This document shows positions 7,675-13,080 of a stretch of DNA of 13,080 bases, one piece after another; within the stretch, counting starts at the first letter, position 1, and the number at the start of each line of letters is the position of its first letter. The position numbers and the translations under genes were made by a program. Source of the stretch: Thermoplasmata archaeon (lineage in GTDB: Archaea; Thermoplasmatota; Thermoplasmata; Thermoplasmatales; Thermoplasmataceae); the NCBI GenBank assembly GCA_021816385.1, contig JAKAYJ010000017.1, positions 1 through 13,080 on the forward strand. The letters are read 5' to 3'. A model generated the notes under the pieces. That model was not told the DNA's origin and ran no database searches. It saw only the letters and a list, made by a program, of their open reading frames with translations.

Positions 7675-8935
7675 AATCAGCTATGATGAGATCTACGGAG
7701 CGATCACTCCACCTCCTTCAAAGAGCTACTCTCAGAGATATGTGCTGATGGCATCATTCCTTCCTGGAAAGAAGTTTATCACGCCAGTGGGCCATTCTGA
7801 TGATGAAAAGGTCGCACTGGAAATTGCAAAATCATGTGGGATGAAGGTTAGGCCCCATGAAGATGGTGTATTGATTGAGGGTAAATTTTCCTGCCCTGAA
7901 AAACTCAGTTGCGGTGAATCGGGAACATCCTTCAGGCTTGTTCATGGATTGCTTTTTGCATCAGGATGCAGAACAACAATCACCGTACAGGGCAATCTTT
8001 CAAGGAGGCCCATGGGGCCCCTTCTGGAAGTTCTCCAGAAACATGGTTATGTGTGCAGAAATGATAGTGGAATCTACCATGTGGATGCATCAGCAAGGAA
8101 AGAGTTAAACCATGTTTCCATTGATGGAAGCAGCAGTTCCCAGTTCGTGAGTTCACTAATGCTTGCCATGTCGATCATGAAAGGGAAAAGAACCATTAAC
8201 ATGTTGGGAAAGAGGAGTTCAGAGGGATACATACGGATAACATCCGATGTGCTGGGAAATTTAGGAATAAACGCTGAAATTGATAATGATAAAATTTCCA
8301 TATATAGCACTATAGCGCAGATGAATGGTACATACATGATCGAGAGAGATTATTCCTCATCTGCATTCTTGTTAGGGCTGGGTCTTCTCTGTTCAGAAAA
8401 GGGCATAACCGTCAGGGGCCTCCCATATCATAGCGCACAGCCTGACAGTTTACTTGTGGAAATTCTTGGGAATCTTCTGCACGTGGAAAGGCGTGAGAAT
8501 ACTGTTGATATAACGGCATCAAGAAAAGATAGCATTCCACATTTTGAGGTTGATGTAGATAGATGCCCTGATCTTGCCCCACCTCTTTCCATAATTGGAA
8601 TGTTCTCTAGAAATGGTATGTCCTTAAGAAACTCAGAAAGGCTTGATCTCAAGGAGAGCAGAAGGCTTTCAGCAATACTTGAGATTGCGGACAGGCTTGG
8701 TTCAGTTGTAGAGCATGAGGATGATTATATTATGATCAGAAGAGGAAATCTGCCTGAAGATTTTAAGCCTGTGGATTATCATGATCACAGGATGAGTATG
8801 GCACAGTTCATTGCATGTGCCGCACTGAAGCATAATTTCCTTTTTCCTGAAACAGGAGATGTTTCAAAAAGTTACCCTGATTTCTTTCAGCATATGCAGA
8901 GTATAGGGTTCAGCATCATGCAACAGGAGGAGTAG
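7658..8935 (+). CDS. aroA: 3-phosphoshikimate 1-carboxyvinyltransferase (EPSP synthase)
   Basis: Joins phosphoenolpyruvate to shikimate-3-phosphate, giving EPSP. The 425 residues are family length. Motifs in order: PPSKSYSQRY (19-28, K22 S23 R27), CGESGTSFRL (85-94, the PEP-site SGT), RRPMGPL (116-122), SSSSQFVSS (158-166), ERDYSSSAF (229-237), DRCPDLAPP (301-309, catalytic D305), LKESRRL (331-337, K332/E333/R336), HDHRMSM (375-381) and VSKSYPDFF (402-410, K404). The active site therefore looks complete. One departure is LKESRRL, where most homologues have ESDR or ETDR. The ATG overlaps the kinase gene by 17 bases, with GGGGTG at 7643-7648, so it is co-translated with the operon. It is the last gene of the cluster; a T-run at 8960-8964 lies 25 bases after the stop. 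Confidence 0.96.
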   Translation: MRENLRISYDEIYGAITPPPSKSYSQRYVLMASFLPGKKFITPVGHSDDEKVALEIAKSCGMKVRPHEDGVLIEGKFSCPEKLSCGESGTSFRLVHGLLFASGCRTTITVQGNLSRRPMGPLLEVLQKHGYVCRNDSGIYHVDASARKELNHVSIDGSSSSQFVSSLMLAMSIMKGKRTINMLGKRSSEGYIRITSDVLGNLGINAEIDNDKISIYSTIAQMNGTYMIERDYSSSAFLLGLGLLCSEKGITVRGLPYHSAQPDSLLVEILGNLLHVERRENTVDITASRKDSIPHFEVDVDRCPDLAPPLSIIGMFSRNGMSLRNSERLDLKESRRLSAILEIADRLGSVVEHEDDYIMIRRGNLPEDFKPVDYHDHRMSMAQFIACAALKHNFLFPETGDVSKSYPDFFQHMQSIGFSIMQQEE

Positions 8936-9006
8936 ACAAGCACACCTGACCACAATTCCTTTTTCTCGTTGATAGAGTGAAGGATATTTAGGCCATGATT
9001 TCCAGA

Positions 9007-9815
9007 TCACCGGGTCAGCGATTCCAATAAGATGATCTTATCTCCCTGTATTCTTGCATGAATGCCAACAGGCACCGGAAAATATGGATCAGTATGTCCA
9101 AAATCAAGGCCTTCAAAAAATGGTATCTCCCCGATCCCTAACTCATCCCTAAGAACGCACTTTATCCTTGATGTGACATCAGTCCTCATCTCCTTTAAAT
9201 ATACTCTGAATCTCCCAAATGCAAGGCCATCAATTCTATCAAGCACGCCAGTTATGCCCAGGCTTAGGATCATGACCTCAACCTGGTACGGTGTGGGTAC
9301 GTTTTCAGATGTTTCAAGCAACAGAATGATATGATCGAACCTGCTGAGTCTTTTAGAAGTATGATTTCCCAGTACTTCACAAAATCATCAGGAAAATTGG
9401 AAATCTGTGCAATGATCTCACCCAGTATATTGATGCAATCTCATGGGAAAAAAGATACGATTTCAGCGTTGTTGTATCTGAAAAACCTGTGAATAATTTG
9501 GTATTAGATTCTATGATGGATCAAGGTGTTTCAGTATACGAACTGATTCGTCCTCGCCAATAGTGCTTATAATGGACCCTATGCTGCTGTCCCCGAAGGC
9601 ATCATTTATATCCCGAGCCCTGCATTTGGATGCAGATAGCTGTATTCCATATCTGAAAAAGTGTTCGGAAAGATTATAGGTTCAAGATCAAAATATTCCT
9701 TAAGGTTGTTGATGCCAGTCTCTGCGAGTCGTGGCAGGACACTGGGCAGTGATTTTGAAGGCGATACAATTGCAACCCTGTCTCCATTTTTCAATCTTCG
9801 TGGCTTCAAAACCAT
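9007..9815 (-). pseudogene. Broken peptidase S66 gene (LD-carboxypeptidase / MccF-like)
   Basis: The S66 family holds murein tetrapeptide LD-carboxypeptidases and the microcin-C immunity protein MccF, serine peptidases with a Ser-Glu-His triad. Here the protein is readable only across frames. The start is 9815 (ATG, with GGTGA just upstream): MVLKPRRLKNGDRVAIVSPS to YSYLHPNA near 9619. A second frame, 9618-9511, gives ARDINDAFGDSSIGSIIST. From about 9520 a third reads TKLFTGFSDTTTLKSYLF, with the likely nucleophile Ser codon at 9481-9479. Another shift near 9422 gives EIIAQISNFPDDFVKYW. The last frame, about 9342-9007, gives IILLLETSENVPTPYQVEV (Glu region) and GLDFGHTDPYFPVPVG (catalytic His). 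That is about four frame changes. The stretch between FVKYW and LLLETSE is also much shorter than in the family, implying loss of roughly 50-80 residues. Not functional as read. Confidence 0.85.
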
Positions 9816-9913
9816 ATATTCACCCTAATTTTCAATACCTCAAACCACTCTTGAATACATTCCCATGATCGTACAGAACTTCATCTGTATTTCCAGTTCA
9901 GGAATATTGTGCG

Positions 9914-9923
9914 AAAAATCTTA
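9914..9923 (+). promoter_or_regulatory. TATA-like box for argS
   Basis: AAAAATCTTA is centred about 27 bases before the ATG at 9946, so the expected transcript start falls at or next to the start codon. No Shine-Dalgarno motif is present. The mRNA is probably leaderless. Confidence 0.4.
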
Positions 9924-9945
9924 AGCAAAGTAATAATTTCCCATC

Positions 9946-11595
9946 ATGTTTCTATTCACAGACTTCCTTGAATTGATCAGGAAAGAGATAAATGCAGAGA
10001 TACCGGAGGTTGTCCCGGAAGATCTGACCATGGGGCAGGATGGACATGGAGACATTTCTGCAAGACTCATTAAATATCTAATAAACAGGGAAGATGTTGG
10101 AGACGTCTGTGAAAAAATCGCGGATAGGGTTAAGGCACTGGAATTTGTTTCAGGAACTTCCATGACAAATAATTATCTCAATGTGTGGATCAGGCCGGAG
10201 CATATATTCAGGATACTGAAAGAGAGTATAGATTCAACAGGGATGTTTCCAGACGTATTCCAGGAACCTGAGAGAGTATCTGTGGAACATACCAGCACCA
10301 ATCCTACAGGACCCCTCCATATAGGAAGGGCGAGGAATTCTGTCATCGGGGATTCCCTTGCAAGACTGAAGAAGAGGGTTGGATACCGTGTAACCACGCA
10401 GTATTATGTGAATGACTCAGGAAAGCAGATGATGTCCCTGTACTTTGGGTATGAAAAATTCCATAAAAATGAAAAACCGACAATCCCACTGCTTCTTGAT
10501 GGCTATATCAAAACATACAGATACTTCGAGGAAACTGGCAGTGAGAAGGAAGTGGAGGAACTCATGGAGAGATATGAGAGAAACGATTCCGATCTCATTT
10601 CAAAGGTCAGGTTTGTAGCAGGAATCATGCTTGACGGCATATCAGCAGATCTTGCCACCATCGGCATAAAGATCGATGAATATACATGGGAATCTGAATT
10701 CATAACAACCGGGGAGACAGGGACAGTGATGGAGAGACTCTCTGCAGATCTCCATGAGGAAAACGGTGCCAGATACATTGATATTCCCGGGCTCAGGAAG
10801 ATATATGTCCAGAGAAGGAACGGAACGAGCCTGTACATTACACGTGACATTGCATACCATATGTATAAATTCTCTCAATACGACCATTGCACGGTGGTCC
10901 TCGGAGAGGATCACAGGGAACACGGCAGAATCATGAAATACGTCATGAATGATCTGCTTGAATATACAAACACCCTATCTTTTGTATTTTATGCTTATGT
11001 GAACCTTGAGACAGGAAAGATGTCCACAAGAAAGGGTACAAGCATACCAATGATTTCAGTTTACGAGAAGTTGAAGGAAAAGTCCATGGAGGAATTACAG
11101 AAAAGATATGGCGAAAGCGCAGACGCGAAAACTGCTGAGAAGATCGCTGCATCCTCATTCAGGTATCATCTCCTAAAATTCAACCCCACAAAACCCATTA
11201 CATTCCGGTGGGAAGATGCGCTTGATTTCAATGGAGATACCGCAGTTTCCATAATGTACTCCATGGTCAGGGCTTCAGGTATACTGAACAAGGTTAGCAA
11301 TGAAGGGGCCACCCTTAATATGGAAAATTTTCCCCAATCTGAAAAAAGACTTCTTCTGCTTGCTTACATGTATCCATACAGGCTGATGGATGCTGCAAAG
11401 TCTGACAAGCCAGAGATCATTGCAAACTACTCATTCATTCTCTCCACCGCCTTCACAAGATTCTACGAGGATGTGAAGATATCAGAGCAGGCTCCTGAAA
11501 TAAAGAACAGACAGCTTGAGACAGTAAAAATATTCAGGACAATAATTGAAGATGCATGTGATATAATCGGTATCATAAAAGTTGAAAAGTTGTAA
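9946..11595 (+). CDS. argS: Arginyl-tRNA synthetase
   Basis: Charges tRNA-Arg with arginine in the cytoplasm. It is a class Ia synthetase of 549 residues, normal for archaea. The N-terminal about 100 residues are the ArgS-specific tRNA-contact domain (starting FLELIRKEI; GHGDISARL at 33-41). The catalytic site shows EHTSTNPTGPLHIGRARN (114-131), whose HIGR (125-128) is the HIGH motif, then QYYVNDSGKQ (152-161), YITRDIAYH (297-305) and LGEDHREHG (319-327). The second signature is KMSTRKG (358-364), a fuller KMSKS-like form. The C-terminal DALR anticodon-binding domain follows (FRWEDALDFNGDTAVSIMY onward). The ATG at 9946 begins right at the conserved domain and is preceded by a TATA-like box. 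It stands alone, converging on the surface-protein gene. Confidence 0.97.
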   Translation: MFLFTDFLELIRKEINAEIPEVVPEDLTMGQDGHGDISARLIKYLINREDVGDVCEKIADRVKALEFVSGTSMTNNYLNVWIRPEHIFRILKESIDSTGMFPDVFQEPERVSVEHTSTNPTGPLHIGRARNSVIGDSLARLKKRVGYRVTTQYYVNDSGKQMMSLYFGYEKFHKNEKPTIPLLLDGYIKTYRYFEETGSEKEVEELMERYERNDSDLISKVRFVAGIMLDGISADLATIGIKIDEYTWESEFITTGETGTVMERLSADLHEENGARYIDIPGLRKIYVQRRNGTSLYITRDIAYHMYKFSQYDHCTVVLGEDHREHGRIMKYVMNDLLEYTNTLSFVFYAYVNLETGKMSTRKGTSIPMISVYEKLKEKSMEELQKRYGESADAKTAEKIAASSFRYHLLKFNPTKPITFRWEDALDFNGDTAVSIMYSMVRASGILNKVSNEGATLNMENFPQSEKRLLLLAYMYPYRLMDAAKSDKPEIIANYSFILSTAFTRFYEDVKISEQAPEIKNRQLETVKIFRTIIEDACDIIGIIKVEKL

Positions 11596-11614
11596 AAATT
11601 TTTTAAAAAAGTTG

Positions 11615-11636
11615 AAGTGATTTATAATCACTTTTT
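11615..11636. terminator. Bidirectional hairpin terminator between argS and the surface-protein gene
   Basis: A perfect 8-bp inverted repeat, AAGTGATT and AATCACTT around a TAT loop (11615-11633), is followed on the plus strand by TTTATTTT. On the minus strand it is followed by CAACTTTTTTAAAAAATTTTT. It can therefore end argS and also the converging gene, whose TGA stop (11630-11628) lies inside the right arm. Archaeal termination depends mainly on the T-tracts, which are present on both sides. Confidence 0.65.
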
Positions 11637-13080
11637 ATTTTGTTTCTGTGCTTCAGGCTGCTTCTGATCCTGTGGTTTCTGCTTTGTCACAGCAGTGGTA
11701 GACTGTGTTCTGGGTTTAGAACCGGGGAATCTTCCCTGTGTGATTCTGTAATACATCAGGCCAAAGGCAATCAGTATCACTATTATGGCAACTACCACAA
11801 GAATGATCTTGAGATTTGATGCACCCACAGAAATAGTAGAAGTGTACTGACCATCTTTCTGTACGAAGGATGGTTGCGCGGATGTGGAAGCCTGCACTGA
11901 CATATTCTGTGAACCAGCGTTCGCAAAGGAAACATTCACTGTAAATGTTCTTGTAACATTCTTGCCCAGATTCACTCCAGTGTATGTCTGTGAGCCTATT
12001 AGTGAACCTCCGCCATATACCAATATGGTGATGTTCTTGGCCACGGAAGATGCCTGGTTTGTCACGTTAACAGACAATTCTTTTGTAGAACCCTGTGTGA
12101 ATGAGCCGGAATAAACCACGCCTGACACTATGAGCTGGGGGCCAGTATATGCTGGTGTGTATGTCTGGTTGCTGTATGCGGTTGCATTTGGATTTGAAGC
12201 ATTAAGATCGATGTGGATGTTGCTCAGCATATTGAACTCTACAAGTAGCCAGTTTGAGTGACTGAAGTTGGTGTAGGATGTGTTGTATGCAATAATTGTG
12301 ATGTTAGCCGTAGGGAATGATATGATCGTTCCATTTGCATACCTGAAAGTCCAGTTGAATTTCAGCGATGAAAAGCCGTAATACTGTGATGTGGTGTAGT
12401 TTGCACTTACATACATTGGTGTTCCTGCAAGTATGGCACTGACGTTGTGATGTGTCTGGTTCTGAAGTGTTATGACAGGTGTTGGCGGGGTGGTGTCGTT
12501 TACATAAACCTGCAATGAACTCATAAGTGTTGTGTTAGCTGAACTTGTGATGTTGACATATACGAACTGGAGCCCTTTTGATACGCTTGGTGTGGTAAAC
12601 TTGTAGTTTATCACTGAGCCTGATGCAGTATAGTTAGGAAGATTCCAGTTGTAATAGAGATTCAGTGAGTACTTGGTTTTGTTGTATGTGATGTTCAGGG
12701 AACTCTTGCTTGCATCGAAGGTTATTGTCTGATCCTGATTTACATGAAGTGTTCTGTTTAATGCAGACAGGTTATGGGTCACTCCATTCTGTGTGTATGA
12801 AAGATTTAGGAACGGATTGTAAGAACTGCCAACAGTGAGTACTGTTATGTTTGTGATATTCTTGAAACCTGATGAACTTGTTCCGTTAATGGAAACATGG
12901 GTCACAGGTGCAGTAAAGTTGAATGTCATGTTGTAGTTCTTTCCAGTTCCTGTGTAAGCAACTCCATTCACATACCATGAGAATGAAACTCCGGGTGTGT
13001 TGTACTCATACTGCCCGTTTATAGGATTGAAGAATGCTCCGGATATGTTGAGTGAGAAGTTCTGGCCATTAGGTGCGATT
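11628..13080 (-). CDS. Large membrane-anchored surface protein with PKD/Ig-like and CARDB-like domains (5' end outside window)
   Basis: The reading frame stays open to the right edge (first whole codon at 13079), so this is the C-terminal 483 residues of a longer protein; the GTG at 12971 is internal. The visible part is rich in Asn, Ser, Thr and Tyr and has about 30 N-x-S/T sequons, as expected for a heavily N-glycosylated exterior protein. Beta-sandwich modules can be seen: FSWYVNGVAYTG at the edge, a PKD-like repeat about 111-196 (QTITFDASKS, YYNWNLPNYTASGS, ending VNDTTPPTPVI), a further Ig-like module about 215-310, and a CARDB-like segment about 315-410 (GPQLIVSGVVYSGSF, STKELSVNVTN). 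A single membrane helix follows at about 423-446 (IILVVVAIIVILIAFGLMYY), with a basic, Gln/Lys/Pro-rich cytoplasmic tail of 37 residues. The topology is exterior N-terminal, anchored by the C-terminus. Role (adhesion, envelope or substrate binding) cannot be told. Confidence 0.85.
   Translation of the reverse strand, partial: IAPNGQNFSLNISGAFFNPINGQYEYNTPGVSFSWYVNGVAYTGTGKNYNMTFNFTAPVTHVSINGTSSSGFKNITNITVLTVGSSYNPFLNLSYTQNGVTHNLSALNRTLHVNQDQTITFDASKSSLNITYNKTKYSLNLYYNWNLPNYTASGSVINYKFTTPSVSKGLQFVYVNITSSANTTLMSSLQVYVNDTTPPTPVITLQNQTHHNVSAILAGTPMYVSANYTTSQYYGFSSLKFNWTFRYANGTIISFPTANITIIAYNTSYTNFSHSNWLLVEFNMLSNIHIDLNASNPNATAYSNQTYTPAYTGPQLIVSGVVYSGSFTQGSTKELSVNVTNQASSVAKNITILVYGGGSLIGSQTYTGVNLGKNVTRTFTVNVSFANAGSQNMSVQASTSAQPSFVQKDGQYTSTISVGASNLKIILVVVAIIVILIAFGLMYYRITQGRFPGSKPRTQSTTAVTKQKPQDQKQPEAQKQNKK

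Noticed and set aside
8960..8964. T-run after aroA as an operon terminator
   Set aside because: Five T residues without a stem; possible for an archaeal terminator but too weak to list as a feature.
10503..10923. Overlapping minus-strand ORFs of 115 and 93 codons
   Set aside because: They are shadows of argS; the plus-strand protein is continuous and fully conserved there.

Overview
The window looks like chromosome from an archaeon of the Thermoplasmatales (Thermoplasma/Ferroplasma/Cuniculiplasma type). The evidence is an archaeal GHMP-type shikimate kinase in a bacterial-looking aro cluster, archaeal TATA boxes about 25-30 bases upstream of probable leaderless starts, several TTG/GTG starts with GGTG-type ribosome binding sites, moderate AT-richness, and a large Asn/Ser/Thr-rich, sequon-dense membrane surface protein. 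The genus cannot be fixed by eye.

Layout. (1) 17-1378, minus: a class-III PLP aminotransferase. Across a short divergent promoter region lies (2) 1493-2485, plus: a fusion of a ferritin-like di-iron domain to a VIT1/CCC1 metal transporter (MbfA-like). (3) 2486-3253: a region with no intact gene. On its minus strand it holds the remains of an unrecognised protein gene, readable in pieces across three frames. (4) 3254-4933, plus: a radical SAM protein with an N-terminal cobalamin-binding-like domain. (5) 5000-8935, plus: four tightly packed or overlapping shikimate pathway genes, aroB-aroE-shikimate kinase-aroA, which together carry DAHP through dehydroquinate (aroB), shikimate (aroE), shikimate-3-phosphate (kinase) and EPSP (aroA). 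The first enzyme (DAHP synthase), dehydroquinase and chorismate synthase are not in the window. (6) 9007-9815, minus: a broken peptidase S66 (LD-carboxypeptidase/MccF-like) gene with several frameshifts and an internal deletion. (7) 9946-11595, plus: arginyl-tRNA synthetase. (8) A hairpin plus T-tract shared by the two converging genes. (9) 11628 to the right edge, minus: the C-terminal part of a membrane-anchored, probably glycosylated surface protein.

Most of the window is housekeeping metabolism. The less ordinary items are the ferritin-VIT fusion, the unassigned radical SAM/B12-like protein just upstream of the aro genes, and the two decayed genes. I saw no CRISPR array, tRNA, rRNA or intact insertion sequence, and nothing I would defend as an entirely new system.
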